A DNA stretch of 57,240 nucleotides, taken from assembly GCF_947258925.1 (NCBI RefSeq), contig NZ_CAMYKG010000016.1:1-57240 (forward strand), given 5' to 3'. This document shows, piece after piece, positions 25,658 through 35,337 of this stretch. Under the pieces are notes generated by a model. It did no database searches and was not told where the DNA came from. It was given only the letters and a program-made list of their open reading frames with translations. How positions within the stretch are numbered: position 1 is the first letter of the stretch; every line of letters starts with the position of its first letter. The translations under genes were made by a program, and so were the position numbers. This DNA is from an uncultured Eudoraea sp. (GTDB taxonomy: Bacteria > Bacteroidota > Bacteroidia > Flavobacteriales > Flavobacteriaceae).

Positions 25658-27266
25658 GAAAATACTGGTGCCTGTAGTAGCGGTTGTTATGCTGGTTGTT
25701 GGAAGTAGCTTTAAAAGCGATTTTTTTGAAATAGCCAAACAGATAGAAATTTTTACCACCCTGTTCAAGGAACTCAATATGAACTATGTGGATGAGACCA
25801 ATCCTGCAGAGCTTATGGATACAGCCATAAAAAATATGCTCGATGATCTGGATCCATATACCAAATTCCTGAATGAACAGGATGTTGAGGCTTACAAAAT
25901 AAGTAATGCCGGTAAATATTCGGGGATAGGATCTTTGGTTCGTTCCTATGACAACAAACTGGTGATTATTGAGCCATATAAAGGTTCTCCGGCAGATAAA
26001 GCCGGTTTAAAAGCGGGAGATGAAATTGTTAAAATCGGGGATATTTCTATTGCTGATTTTAAAGATGATGCCAGTGAATTATTAAAAGGGTCCAATAACA
26101 CCAAGGTGGAAGTAACTTTTAAAAGGCAAGGCAAAACAAATACAGCGGTTATAGAAAGGGAAGCTATAGAAGTTGATGCCGTTCCTTTTTACAGTATGGT
26201 AAATGAAAAAACAGGTTATATTGTTTTATCCAAATTTAATGCTAAAGCCTCTTCACAAACCAAAGCTGCCCTCCGGGATTTAAAAGGGCAGGGTGCACAG
26301 CAAATTATTTTGGACCTCAGGGGAAATCCCGGAGGGCTGTTATCTGAAGCCATCAACGTAACAAATCTCTTTGTTCCAAAAGGAGAGTTGATTGTTACCA
26401 CAAAATCCAAGGTGAAAAAGTTCAACAGGGAATACAAAACCAAAAATCAAGCTGTGGATGAAGATATCCCCCTGGTTGTATTGGTAAATGGAGGAAGCGC
26501 ATCAGCCAGTGAAATTGTTTCAGGAAGTCTGCAGGATTTGGACCGCGCCGTAATTATGGGGGCAAGAAGTTTTGGAAAAGGCCTGGTACAACGTCCACTC
26601 CGGCTTACCTATGGGACACAGCTAAAAGTTACCATTTCCAGATACTATACCACCTCAGGACGTTGTATTCAATCCCTGGATTATTGGAACAGAGATGAAA
26701 ATGGCAAGGCGGTGAGAACTACAAAATTCAATGAGTTTAAAACGAGGAATGGCAGAAAAGTAGAAGATGGAGGAGGCGTTATGCCCGATATCGAAATAGC
26801 TGCCCTAAAATCAAATTCCCTGACGAAAGCGCTGGTTAACAAAAGTGTAATTTTTGATTTTGCAACGAAGTATTACTATGAAAATACCGTAGCAGATATT
26901 GATGCCTTTACCTTTAATTCTTCGGACTATAATGATTTTAAAACCTATGTTTCAAATAGCAATTTCAGTTTTGAAACCAAAACAGAAAAAGCCTTAAAGG
27001 AAGCGATCTCAAGTGATGATAAAGCTATATATGGCGAAGAAATAGAAGCCGGTTATAAAAATCTATTGGCGGAGATAAACACAAGTAAACTCAATGCGCT
27101 CGATACCTATCAGGAGGAAATTCAACTAAATCTGAAGGATGAAATCGTTAAGCGCTATTTCTACAGGGAGGGTCTTTATCAGTATTATTTGAAAAATGAT
27201 GAAGCTATATTATCGGCTACCGGTATTTTGGAAGATAACGCAAAATACCAGTCTATTTTAAGGTAA
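25638..27266 (+). CDS. S41-family C-terminal-processing-type protease
   Basis: The 542-residue protein has a hydrophobic N-terminus (residues about 8-24) acting as signal or anchor. A PDZ domain follows (about 88-175, with IEPYKGSPADKAGLKAGDEI). The catalytic core has the Ser/Lys pair by comparison with E. coli Prc: Ser289 in NGGSASASEIVSG and Lys314 with Gln318 in SFGKGLVQ. DLRGNPGG is the conserved oxyanion-side block. Such proteases process C-termini of envelope proteins. A poorly conserved helical tail covers roughly 390-542. Overlap with rnpA implies shared transcription. The 194-bp gap after it shows no gene. Confidence 0.93.
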   Translation: MKVRISKKILVPVVAVVMLVVGSSFKSDFFEIAKQIEIFTTLFKELNMNYVDETNPAELMDTAIKNMLDDLDPYTKFLNEQDVEAYKISNAGKYSGIGSLVRSYDNKLVIIEPYKGSPADKAGLKAGDEIVKIGDISIADFKDDASELLKGSNNTKVEVTFKRQGKTNTAVIEREAIEVDAVPFYSMVNEKTGYIVLSKFNAKASSQTKAALRDLKGQGAQQIILDLRGNPGGLLSEAINVTNLFVPKGELIVTTKSKVKKFNREYKTKNQAVDEDIPLVVLVNGGSASASEIVSGSLQDLDRAVIMGARSFGKGLVQRPLRLTYGTQLKVTISRYYTTSGRCIQSLDYWNRDENGKAVRTTKFNEFKTRNGRKVEDGGGVMPDIEIAALKSNSLTKALVNKSVIFDFATKYYYENTVADIDAFTFNSSDYNDFKTYVSNSNFSFETKTEKALKEAISSDDKAIYGEEIEAGYKNLLAEINTSKLNALDTYQEEIQLNLKDEIVKRYFYREGLYQYYLKNDEAILSATGILEDNAKYQSILR

Positions 27267-27460
27267 TATATAATCACTTCATAAGTTTCTTATCCATTGA
27301 GATATTCATGCTCTTCTTAGAATTGAAATCTCAGGGAGGTTTTATCTTGTTTTTTAAAAATTTCCGCTTACCTTGTTCTGGTCTCATTTTTTCATAGTCC
27401 CGGAAAAATATTCAGTCGATGGCAAATCAAGGAATAAACTTATCATATTAAAATCCCATT

Positions 27461-28306
27461 ATGAAACTAATACGTTTTGGAGAAAAAGGAAATGAAAAGC
27501 CCGGCGTTTTTTACCAGGGTAAACGATTAGACTGTTCAAAAGAATTCAAAGATTGGGATAGTGCTTTTTTTCAGAATAATGGCTTGGAAAAACTTAAGAA
27601 ATACCTCGAAGCGAATGCTTCAGGTTTGCCGGTAATTGCCGACTCCATAAGACACGCTTCCTGCATTAGCAGGCCCGGCATGATTATGTGTATCGGCCTG
27701 AATTATTCTGAACATGCAGCCGAATCTAATATGGCGATCCCGGAAGAACCGATAATCTTTGGTAAAGCCACCAACACCTTAAGCGGACCTTATGATGATG
27801 TAGCCATTCCAAAAAATTCTACCAAAACAGATTATGAAGTTGAACTCGGTGTGGTGCTGAAAAGAAACGTACTCTATCTTAAAAATGAGGCCGAAGCTGC
27901 AGAGGCCATTGCCGGATATTGCATTATTAACGATTTGTCTGAGCGTACGTTTCAATTGGAAAAAGGAGGGCAGTGGATCAAAGGTAAATCATGCCCCGGA
28001 TTCAGTCCGGTTGGTCCATATCTCGCAACCCCGGATGAATTAGGTGATCTCGAAAATTTAAAAATGACCTTGTCTGTAAATGGCGAGTTAAGGCAAAATG
28101 GCAATACGTCGTTTATGATCTTCAGGCCCGCTTTTATTATTTATTACCTGTCCCAATTTATGCTTCTTGAAGCTGGTGATTTAATATCAACCGGAACACC
28201 TGCAGGGGTTGGTATAGGTTTGGATCCGCCATCGTACCTTGCTAAAGGAGATTTGGTTGAATTAGGTATTGAAGGGCTGGGAACACAAAAACAAAAAATG
28301 ATCTAA
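27461..28306 (+). CDS. Fumarylacetoacetate hydrolase-family enzyme (candidate 2,4-diketo-3-deoxy-fuconate/rhamnonate hydrolase)
   Basis: The 281-residue protein has the FAH fold: IGLNYSEHAAES, IIFGKATNTLSGP and DYEVELGVVL (acidic metal ligands) followed by YCIINDLSERTFQ, GKSCPGFSPVGPYL and ISTGTPAGVG. Members cleave carbon-carbon bonds of diketo acids. In non-phosphorylative L-fucose and L-rhamnose pathways a relative hydrolyses the 2,4-diketo-3-deoxy acid to pyruvate and L-lactate. The next two genes, a lactonase and an SDR, fit the same pathway, but function is inferred from context. It is the first gene of the rightward cluster. Confidence 0.85.
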   Translation: MKLIRFGEKGNEKPGVFYQGKRLDCSKEFKDWDSAFFQNNGLEKLKKYLEANASGLPVIADSIRHASCISRPGMIMCIGLNYSEHAAESNMAIPEEPIIFGKATNTLSGPYDDVAIPKNSTKTDYEVELGVVLKRNVLYLKNEAEAAEAIAGYCIINDLSERTFQLEKGGQWIKGKSCPGFSPVGPYLATPDELGDLENLKMTLSVNGELRQNGNTSFMIFRPAFIIYYLSQFMLLEAGDLISTGTPAGVGIGLDPPSYLAKGDLVELGIEGLGTQKQKMI

Positions 28307-28313
28307 ACTTAAA

Positions 28314-29201
28314 TTGAGGGTGCAAAAAGCAAACCTGGTTTATGGTGCAAAGGCTAGCCTGGGAGAAGGTCCTTTTTGGGATCATGAATCCGGACAACTT
28401 TTTTGGGTCGATATTGAGGCTGGGGTTCTCCATAGGCACCACACAAATACCGCTAAGAATTCTGAATGGGAATTTGATGAAATGATAGGTGCCGTTATTC
28501 CTGTTGGTGATGGAAAATTAATCTTAGCAACAGAGACAGGTTTGACTTCCTTCAATTGCCAGACTAATGAACTCAAGCGCCTTGCTGTCCTGGAAAACTC
28601 CGATCCTGATTTAAGGTTTAATGATGGCAAATGTGATGCTAATGGGAATTTGTGGCTGGGAACCATGCATAAAAACCTTAAACCCGGCTATGGCAATCTG
28701 TTTAAGGTTGATAAAAACTTAAAGGTAAGTTTACAAATTAAAAATACATCAATATCAAATGGAATGTCCTGGTCTCCGGATGATCGTAAATTTTACTATA
28801 TTGATTCGGCTGTTTATGAGGTTTGGGAATTTGATTTTGACAATACCACCAGTGAAATTTCCAACCGGCGAACTGTATTTAAAATTCCAAAATCCTATGG
28901 TGCAGCAGATGGAATGACCATAGATCGGGAAGGGATGTTATGGATAGCCCATTGGGGGGGTTCATGTGTGAGACGGTGGAACCCTGCTACAGGGAAAGTA
29001 TTGCAGAAAGTTGCTGTAGATGCACCGCAGGTCACATCCTGCACCTTTGGCGGGAAAGACCTGAAAACTCTCTATATCACTACTGCCCGTGGCGGTATGT
29101 CGGAAAAAGATCTTAAGGCTTTTCCTAAAAGCGGGGGCCTGTTTAGTTATAAAACAGAAATTGGGGGATTTAAAGTAAATTGTTTTAAAGGCATTGTATG
29201 A
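28314..29201 (+). CDS. SMP-30/gluconolactonase-family lactonase
   Basis: The 295-residue six-bladed propeller has the expected metal sites: Glu in SLGEGPFWD, Asn in SISNGMSWSPDD and Asp in GAADGMTIDREG. LRFNDGKCDANGNLWLGTM is another family hallmark. Unlike the other SMP-30-like gene of this window it has no signal peptide, so it is cytosolic. It should open a sugar lactone to the aldonate. The start is TTG at 28314, seven bases after the FAH stop; a GTG at 28320 is an alternative. The stop overlaps the SDR start by four bases. Confidence 0.9.
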   Translation: MRVQKANLVYGAKASLGEGPFWDHESGQLFWVDIEAGVLHRHHTNTAKNSEWEFDEMIGAVIPVGDGKLILATETGLTSFNCQTNELKRLAVLENSDPDLRFNDGKCDANGNLWLGTMHKNLKPGYGNLFKVDKNLKVSLQIKNTSISNGMSWSPDDRKFYYIDSAVYEVWEFDFDNTTSEISNRRTVFKIPKSYGAADGMTIDREGMLWIAHWGGSCVRRWNPATGKVLQKVAVDAPQVTSCTFGGKDLKTLYITTARGGMSEKDLKAFPKSGGLFSYKTEIGGFKVNCFKGIV

Positions 29202-29980
29202 TTTACAATGGAATAAAGGATAAAGTAGCAATAATAACCGGGGCTGGCATGGGTATAGGTTATGCTATAGCTGAGTTATTGCTGAAAAACGGTGCAAGAG
29301 TAGTTGTAAACGACCTTGATAAAAAGGCAGTGAAAAGCTCATTTGCGGGCCTTGAAAAAAAATTTCCGGATCGTTGTTCCTTATTTGTTGGTGATGCGGG
29401 TGATATGGAGGTAATTGATAAGCTTGTTCAATTTACAATAGAGAAATATGGCCAGATAGATTTTGTTATTCCCAATGCCGGGATTACACTCTTCGGTGAT
29501 TTTTTTAAGTTTACCCCCTCAGAATTTGACGAAGTGATAAGCCTTAACATGAAAGGCGCTTTTTTCCTGGTACAAAAAACAGGGGAAATCATGAAAAAAC
29601 AAGGCAATGGAGGGCGTATAGTCCTTATGTCTTCCATTACGGGTATTAAAGGATACCCTGATTTAACGGCCTATTCTATGACTAAAGCTGCCCTGCAAAT
29701 GATGGCTAAAAGCCTGGTACTTGCACTTGCACCTCATCAAATCACTGTCAATGCTGTTGCCCCGGGTGCAACCCTTACAGAACGCACAAAAGAGGAAGAA
29801 CCAGACTATGCCGGAACCTGGGGTAAACTTATCCCAACGGGTATCGTTGGTAAGCCGAAGGACATGGCTGAAACTTGTCTTTTTCTCCTTTCGGAAGGGG
29901 CTGCTCATATAAATGGACAAACTCTTGTTGTTGACGGAGGATGGACTGTTATTGGCCGTTATCCTGAAGACCTCGAATAG
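29198..29980 (+). CDS. Short-chain dehydrogenase/reductase
   Basis: The 260-residue classical SDR has the cofactor motif TGAGMGIG (residues 14-21), Asp39 after the second strand (VVVNDLD, favouring NAD), NAG at 93-95, and catalytic Ser146, Tyr159 and Lys163 (YSMTKAA). The C-terminal INGQTLVVDGGWT is typical. In this neighbourhood it may oxidise a sugar or a 2-keto-3-deoxy acid. The ATG overlaps the lactonase stop (ATGA), which points to translational coupling. Confidence 0.92.
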   Translation: MIYNGIKDKVAIITGAGMGIGYAIAELLLKNGARVVVNDLDKKAVKSSFAGLEKKFPDRCSLFVGDAGDMEVIDKLVQFTIEKYGQIDFVIPNAGITLFGDFFKFTPSEFDEVISLNMKGAFFLVQKTGEIMKKQGNGGRIVLMSSITGIKGYPDLTAYSMTKAALQMMAKSLVLALAPHQITVNAVAPGATLTERTKEEEPDYAGTWGKLIPTGIVGKPKDMAETCLFLLSEGAAHINGQTLVVDGGWTVIGRYPEDLE

Positions 29981-30069
29981 TAGATATTTTAATATTAAAA
30001 AAAAGATTCTTTCTCTCGCAATTCATTACTAATATTTTAAATTAGTGGCTTCTTAAAAAACACCCATTT

Positions 30070-31713
30070 ATGTCTAGTAAATACAATACATGGTATCATC
30101 CTTATAAAATTGATACAAAATATAAAAAAAGAGCTGCTTATTTTAGCATGGAATTTGCAATTCATCAGGCGCTTAAAATCTATTCAGGAGGCCTGGGTTT
30201 CCTTGCCGGATCTCATATGATTTCAGCAATGGAATTGAAGCAGAATATGATTGGAATAGGTATGTTGTGGAAATATGGGTATTATGATCAAGGGAGAAAC
30301 ACCGACCAGACCCTGCGAACTAATTTTATTGAAAAACACTACAATTTTTTGGAAGATTCAGGAATAGAAGTAGAGGTAAAAATTCACGACAACCCCTCTG
30401 TTAAAGTTCGCGCATATGTCCTAAAACCGGAAATATTTGGTTCTGTACCAATCTATCTGCTTTCCACGGATGTCCCCGGTAATGATCATTTGTCTAAAAC
30501 CATAACAGATCATTTATATGACAATAATACCTTAACCCGTATCTCACAAAATATCGTGCTCGGGGTTGGAGGTGCCAAGGTTGTTCAGCAATTGGGAGGG
30601 GCAGACATATATCATTTGAACGAAGGACATGCTTTACCCGCTTTTTATCACCTCCGTGACAATGGAGTTTCAAAAAACCAACTATTTTTTACAACCCATA
30701 CGCCCGAAAAAGCCGGGAATATGGAGCGAAATGGGCAAATGCTGAATAATTGTGGTTTCTTTGGTAGAACGCTTACAGAAGAAGAGTTACAGAAAGAAGT
30801 GGTGAATGACGATATGTTGAACTATACGGTAGCTGCCCTGAGAATGTCAAAAAGGGTTAACGCCGTTTCCAAACTCCACGCGGTTGTAGCAAATAATATG
30901 TGGAATAGTTTTGAAGGAACAAGTAAAATTATTCCAATAACCAATTCCCAAAACCAGCGTTTTTGGCAGGACAGTACCCTGGCCAAGGCATGGAAAAACC
31001 TTAATGATAAAGCCTTTCGAAAGCGAAAACTGGAATTAAAATCTCAGCTTTTTGATGTGGTATTAGATCAGACAGGGAAACTTTTTGACCCCAATGTCCT
31101 AACGATAGTCTGGGCGAGAAGGTTTGCTCAATATAAAAGGGCAGACCTGTTGTTACATGATCTCGAACGCTTTGAAAAACTTGCCTCCTCCACGGATCAG
31201 CCGGTTCAGATTATTTGGGCGGGGAAACCATATCCTACCGATTACTATTCTATAGACATGTTTAATCACCTGGTAAATTATACAAAATACAAGCCAAATA
31301 TGGCGGTCCTTATTGGATATGAAATGGAGCTTTCACGCAAACTTAAAACAGGTTCCGATGTCTGGTTGAATACCCCTAGAATTACACGTGAAGCTTCCGG
31401 TACCAGTGGAATGACCGCTGCCATGAATGGTTCAATAAACTTAACTATAAACGATGGATGGATTCCGGAATTTGCTAAAAATGGGAAAAATGCATTTGTT
31501 CTTCCCGAAGCAGATTTTAGAACTCCCGCCTGGGAACAGGATAAATTTGATAGTGCTAACCTCTATGAAGCACTGGAAAAAAAGGTGCTTCCTACCTATT
31601 ATGACAAGCCTGAAAAATGGCAGGAAATGGTTTTTAAAGGTATTGACGGGGTTATTCCGGCTTTTACCAGCCGCCGTATGGCCGATGAATATTATAATAA
31701 ACTCTATAAATAG
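30070..31713 (+). CDS. Alpha-glucan phosphorylase-like (GT35 fold) protein lacking the PLP lysine
   Basis: The 547-residue protein matches the short alpha-glucan phosphorylase family: AAYFSMEFAIHQALKIYSGG near the N-terminus, YHLNEGHALPAFYHL, FFTTHTPEKAGN and WARRFAQYKRADLLL. The last holds the phosphate-site residues Arg351 and Lys356. The block EASGTSGMTAAMNG aligns with EASGTGNMKFMLNG of rabbit muscle phosphorylase, where Lys680 binds pyridoxal phosphate. Here that position is Thr449. The protein is also far shorter than the ~840-residue animal enzyme. Activity as a PLP-dependent phosphorylase is therefore uncertain; a different glycosyl transfer role is possible. The gene follows the SDR after 89 bp. 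Confidence 0.82.
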   Translation: MSSKYNTWYHPYKIDTKYKKRAAYFSMEFAIHQALKIYSGGLGFLAGSHMISAMELKQNMIGIGMLWKYGYYDQGRNTDQTLRTNFIEKHYNFLEDSGIEVEVKIHDNPSVKVRAYVLKPEIFGSVPIYLLSTDVPGNDHLSKTITDHLYDNNTLTRISQNIVLGVGGAKVVQQLGGADIYHLNEGHALPAFYHLRDNGVSKNQLFFTTHTPEKAGNMERNGQMLNNCGFFGRTLTEEELQKEVVNDDMLNYTVAALRMSKRVNAVSKLHAVVANNMWNSFEGTSKIIPITNSQNQRFWQDSTLAKAWKNLNDKAFRKRKLELKSQLFDVVLDQTGKLFDPNVLTIVWARRFAQYKRADLLLHDLERFEKLASSTDQPVQIIWAGKPYPTDYYSIDMFNHLVNYTKYKPNMAVLIGYEMELSRKLKTGSDVWLNTPRITREASGTSGMTAAMNGSINLTINDGWIPEFAKNGKNAFVLPEADFRTPAWEQDKFDSANLYEALEKKVLPTYYDKPEKWQEMVFKGIDGVIPAFTSRRMADEYYNKLYK

Positions 31714-31747
31714 AAGAGCATAACTGAGGGCTCTTTAATCAAAGAAA

Positions 31748-32611
31748 ATGAAACCGGAGGTTAAGGATTCTATTGGTTTACTGCTTGGTACTAAAATCAA
31801 TAAATGTGTGCCCGTATCGGGTGGTGATATTTCCAGGGCTTTTGTATTATATACGACTGCTGATCGTGTTTTTTGTAAAATAAATAGTTCCGCTGCTGCC
31901 AGGTCCATGTTTGAGGCCGAAGCTGATGGTTTGGACGCGATTTCCAAAACCAAAACCTTAAAAACCCCCAATGTTTATGCTGTTGGAGAATTAGAAGAAG
32001 GAGCTTGTTTGTTAATGGAGTATGTGCCTTCTAAAAGCCCTGATCCCGAGGATTTGGAAGTTTTTGGAGCTCAACTCGCAGCTATGCATCAAACCGCCTC
32101 TCCTTATTTTGGATGGGAAAATTCAAATTTTATCGGGAGTTTACCTCAATCTAACCAAAAGCATGATAACTGGGTTTCATTTTATATAAATGAACGATTA
32201 ATTCCACAGTTTCAGCTTGCCATACATCAAAAACTCTTAGCCAAAAATGAAATTCCCGGAAGTATAAAGCTCCAAACCGTAATCAGCTCATATTGTTCAG
32301 ATGTTAACCCATCCTTATTACATGGCGATTTATGGGGTGGAAATTATTTAATTGCCGAAAACGGAGCCCCCTATCTTATAGATCCCGCTATCTATTTTGG
32401 ACATAGTGAAATAGATTTATCTATGTCGCGACTCTTTGGCGGATTTGGTTCTGCTTTTTATAAGGCATATTATGAAATTAACCCTTGCCAACCAGGTGAG
32501 TCTAACCGCATGGCGGTCTATCAATTATACTATTTGCTGGTACATTTAAATTTATTTGGAAGGTCTTATTATCAATCGGTTAAAAATATCGTGAACACAC
32601 ATTTTAATTAA
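31748..32611 (+). CDS. Fructosamine kinase-family protein
   Basis: The 287-residue protein has the aminoglycoside-phosphotransferase-like fold of fructosamine/ketosamine-3-kinases. VSGGDISRAFVL is the N-lobe loop, LLMEYVPSK the hinge, HGDLWGGNYL (His192, Asp194) the catalytic loop and LIDPAIYFGHSEIDLSM the metal-binding segment. Members phosphorylate sugar moieties of glycated amines and so help repair glycated proteins. Placement 34 bp after a glucan phosphorylase-like gene suggests a link with sugar metabolism. Length is normal for the family. Confidence 0.9.
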   Translation: MKPEVKDSIGLLLGTKINKCVPVSGGDISRAFVLYTTADRVFCKINSSAAARSMFEAEADGLDAISKTKTLKTPNVYAVGELEEGACLLMEYVPSKSPDPEDLEVFGAQLAAMHQTASPYFGWENSNFIGSLPQSNQKHDNWVSFYINERLIPQFQLAIHQKLLAKNEIPGSIKLQTVISSYCSDVNPSLLHGDLWGGNYLIAENGAPYLIDPAIYFGHSEIDLSMSRLFGGFGSAFYKAYYEINPCQPGESNRMAVYQLYYLLVHLNLFGRSYYQSVKNIVNTHFN

Positions 32612-32657
32612 AGTCTGCTTGTTCTTATTGCTAAGTTGCTTTAATAAAAAGCTTGTT

Positions 32658-32691
32658 TTGCCATCAAATACATAAAAGTGTGTTATTTTTA
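32658..32691 (+). promoter_or_regulatory. Weak promoter candidate before the Gfo/Idh/MocA gene
   Basis: TTTTG (TTG at 32658-32660) is followed after 23 bases by TATTTTTA (32684-32691), a one-mismatch version of TAnnTTTG. It sits in the 130-bp gap between the kinase and the oxidoreductase gene, the longest gap inside the cluster. Confidence 0.3.
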
Positions 32692-32741
32692 AGCTTATTG
32701 AACTCTTGCTTTTTTGCCTCTAAACGAGATAATATCTTAAT

Positions 32742-33803
32742 ATGGATAAAATTAAAATCCTTGTTGTGGGTTGCGGGAATATGGGTACCAGCCACGCACG
32801 TGCTTACCATAAATTACCGGGTTTCGAAATAGTCGGACTGGTAAGCAGAGGAAAGGAAAGTCGGGAACGATTATCCGAGGAGTTAGGAGGCTTACCTAAA
32901 TTTGGAGATTTTAAACGAGCCCTGGCCGCTACAAAGCCCGATGCTGTAGCAATAAGCACCTATCCGGACACCCACGCGGCCTATGTGAGAGAAAGCCTGG
33001 AGGCAGGAGCACATGTGTTTGTCGAAAAACCTATAGCCTTAACGGTCGGGGAGGCCCTGGAACTGGTTGATTTGGCTAAGGAAAAGCGTAAAAAATTAGT
33101 TGTTGGTTATATCTTAAGAGTACATCCTGCCTGGACCAAATTTGTAGAAGCAGCCCAAACCCTTGGAAAGCCCCTGGTAATGCGAATGAACCTTAATCAA
33201 CAGAGCTCTGAAGGTCAGTGGTATACACACAAACAATTAATGCGGTCTATGTCCCCAATTGTTGACTGTGGGGTTCATTATGTGGATATTATGTGTTTAA
33301 TGACAGGAGCACAACCTTTGAGTGTTAGTGCTATAGGGGCAAGATTAACAGAAGAGATAAGTACAGACATGTACAATTACGGACAGTTACAGGTGCGTTT
33401 TAATGATGGCTCGGTTGGTTGGTATGAAGCGGGTTGGGGGCCTATGATCAGTGAGACGGCTTTTTTTGTTAAGGATGTTATAGGGCCCAAAGGCTGTGTT
33501 TCAATTACTGATGAAAAAAAGGGTGGTTCTGATGATGTGGAAGGGCACACCAAAACCGGCGGCTTGATTTTACATTCCGGTGAGCTGGATTCAAATGGAA
33601 AATTTATTAAAAAAGACGTATTGATCAATACTGAAGATGAGCCGGATCATGACGGGCTCTGTTTGTTGGAGCAGGAACATTTCCTCAATTCCATTCAAAA
33701 TGATCTGGATTTGAGCAATCATTTATCAGATGCAGTAAACAGTTTAAAAATTGTCCTTGCTGCGGATGAATCGTTTAGAACAGCTAAGACAGTACATCTC
33801 TAG
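32742..33803 (+). CDS. Gfo/Idh/MocA-family oxidoreductase
   Basis: The 353-residue protein starts with a Rossmann NAD(P) fold (ILVVGCGNMGTSHARAYHKL), followed by AISTYPDTHAAYVRESLEAG and the family motif HVFVEKPIALT, whose Lys contacts substrate and cofactor. The C-terminal half is the usual mixed alpha/beta dimerisation and substrate domain (with MSPIVDCGVHYVDIM). The specific sugar or inositol substrate cannot be told. It belongs to the rightward carbohydrate cluster, with 54 bp before the ligase gene. Confidence 0.93.
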   Translation: MDKIKILVVGCGNMGTSHARAYHKLPGFEIVGLVSRGKESRERLSEELGGLPKFGDFKRALAATKPDAVAISTYPDTHAAYVRESLEAGAHVFVEKPIALTVGEALELVDLAKEKRKKLVVGYILRVHPAWTKFVEAAQTLGKPLVMRMNLNQQSSEGQWYTHKQLMRSMSPIVDCGVHYVDIMCLMTGAQPLSVSAIGARLTEEISTDMYNYGQLQVRFNDGSVGWYEAGWGPMISETAFFVKDVIGPKGCVSITDEKKGGSDDVEGHTKTGGLILHSGELDSNGKFIKKDVLINTEDEPDHDGLCLLEQEHFLNSIQNDLDLSNHLSDAVNSLKIVLAADESFRTAKTVHL

Positions 33804-33857
33804 GGATTTTATGGAATAAATTCTTCGCAAGTACAATAACTAATTCAAAATATAACA

Positions 33858-35336
33858 ATGTTGGAGCTATTTGAAAAAGCAAAATTGTATAAAAATAGGG
33901 CCGCAATTGTCTCTGATAATACCACTTACTCTTATGATGATTTGATAACAAAATCATCTGTTGTTGCTGCCAATCTATTAAATAATACAGCAGATTTAAA
34001 GGAAGCCAGAATAGCTTTTTTAGTTCCGCCATCCTTTGAATATGTTGCTGTACAATGGGGTATATGGGCTGCCGGTGGAATTGCAGTTCCCTTATGTGTC
34101 CAACATCCCTTACCCTCAATGGAATATGTCATACAAGATTCCGGGGCTATGGTTATTATTGTTCATGAAGATTTTCATGAGCTTCTTAAACCGCTTGAAG
34201 CTAATTCTAATATAGAAATCAGGACGCTTAAAGAAATCTTTAAAAATCATTCTTCTGTCCTTCCGGATTTAGTTCCGGACAGAAGGGCTATGATGTTGTA
34301 CACCAGTGGTACTACAAATAAACCAAAGGGCGTAGTTACCACCCATGCTATAATTCAATCGCAAATTACCACCCTGGTGGACGCTTGGGAATGGACAAAA
34401 GAAGATTATATCTTGAATATTCTCCCCTTGCACCACGTCCATGGAATTATCAATGTTCTCAGTTGTGCCTTATGGAGCGGGGCTTGTTGTGAATTTCATG
34501 CCAAATTCTCAGCTAAGGAAGTATGGAGTGCAATTTTATCGGGCAAGATGAGTCTTTTCATGGCTGTGCCTACTATTTACTACAAATTAATTGCGTTTTG
34601 GGAAGGAGAAGATAAAGAGAATCAACTGCAAATGTCTGAAGCGGCATCCGGGTTGCGGCTTATGGTTTCGGGATCTGCTGCTCTTCCGGTCCCTGTTCTG
34701 GAAAAATGGAAGTCGATTACCGGACAAACGCTATTGGAACGTTACGGGATGACCGAAATTGGCATGGGCCTTTCAAATTCATATCGTGGTGAAAGACGGC
34801 CGGGTTATGTAGGGCTGCCATTACCCGGTGTAGAAATGCGTTTGGTTGATAAGGATAGAAATATTCTTGATAAAGATATGCCGGGAGAAATTGAAATTAA
34901 AGGCCCGTGTGTATTTAAAGAGTATTGGAGAAAAGAAGAGGCAACAAAAAAAGCCTTTACAAAAGACGGTTGGTTTATGACCGGAGACATTGCTATGCTT
35001 CACGACGGGATGTATAAAATTCTCGGGCGCGATAGTGTTGATATTATAAAGTCGGGGGGTTATAAGATCTCTGCTCTCGAAATTGAAGATGTTCTGAGGG
35101 GACATCATGATATTGATGACTGTGCGGTAGTAGGAGTGGAAGATGAAGAATGGGGAGAAGTAGTTGCCGCCTGTTTGTTGACGAGTAATAAAGCCTTAGA
35201 TTTAAATGAACTTTCCGATTGGGCCAAAACAAAATTGCCGGGCTATAAAATCCCACGTAAATATATTATTCAAAATAAACTCCCCAGGAATGTTTTGGGT
35301 AAAGTCACAAAGAATAAACTTAAAACCCTTTTTTAA
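33858..35336 (+). CDS. Adenylate-forming acyl-CoA ligase (ANL superfamily)
   Basis: The 492-residue protein has the ANL motifs in order: P-loop LYTSGTTNKPKG, LPLHHVHGI, ERYGMTEIGMG, DGWFMTGDIAML with DSVDIIKSGGYKIS in the hinge region, and the C-terminal Lys in LPRNVLGKVTKNKL. The overall sequence resembles ACSF3/MatB-type malonyl- or methylmalonyl-CoA synthetases, but the acyl substrate is uncertain. It ends one base before the ATG of a 40-codon membrane gene that leads into the symporter, so ligase, microprotein and transporter form one translational block; the imported solute may be a carboxylate that the ligase activates. Confidence 0.9.
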   Translation: MLELFEKAKLYKNRAAIVSDNTTYSYDDLITKSSVVAANLLNNTADLKEARIAFLVPPSFEYVAVQWGIWAAGGIAVPLCVQHPLPSMEYVIQDSGAMVIIVHEDFHELLKPLEANSNIEIRTLKEIFKNHSSVLPDLVPDRRAMMLYTSGTTNKPKGVVTTHAIIQSQITTLVDAWEWTKEDYILNILPLHHVHGIINVLSCALWSGACCEFHAKFSAKEVWSAILSGKMSLFMAVPTIYYKLIAFWEGEDKENQLQMSEAASGLRLMVSGSAALPVPVLEKWKSITGQTLLERYGMTEIGMGLSNSYRGERRPGYVGLPLPGVEMRLVDKDRNILDKDMPGEIEIKGPCVFKEYWRKEEATKKAFTKDGWFMTGDIAMLHDGMYKILGRDSVDIIKSGGYKISALEIEDVLRGHHDIDDCAVVGVEDEEWGEVVAACLLTSNKALDLNELSDWAKTKLPGYKIPRKYIIQNKLPRNVLGKVTKNKLKTLF

Positions 35337-35337
35337 T

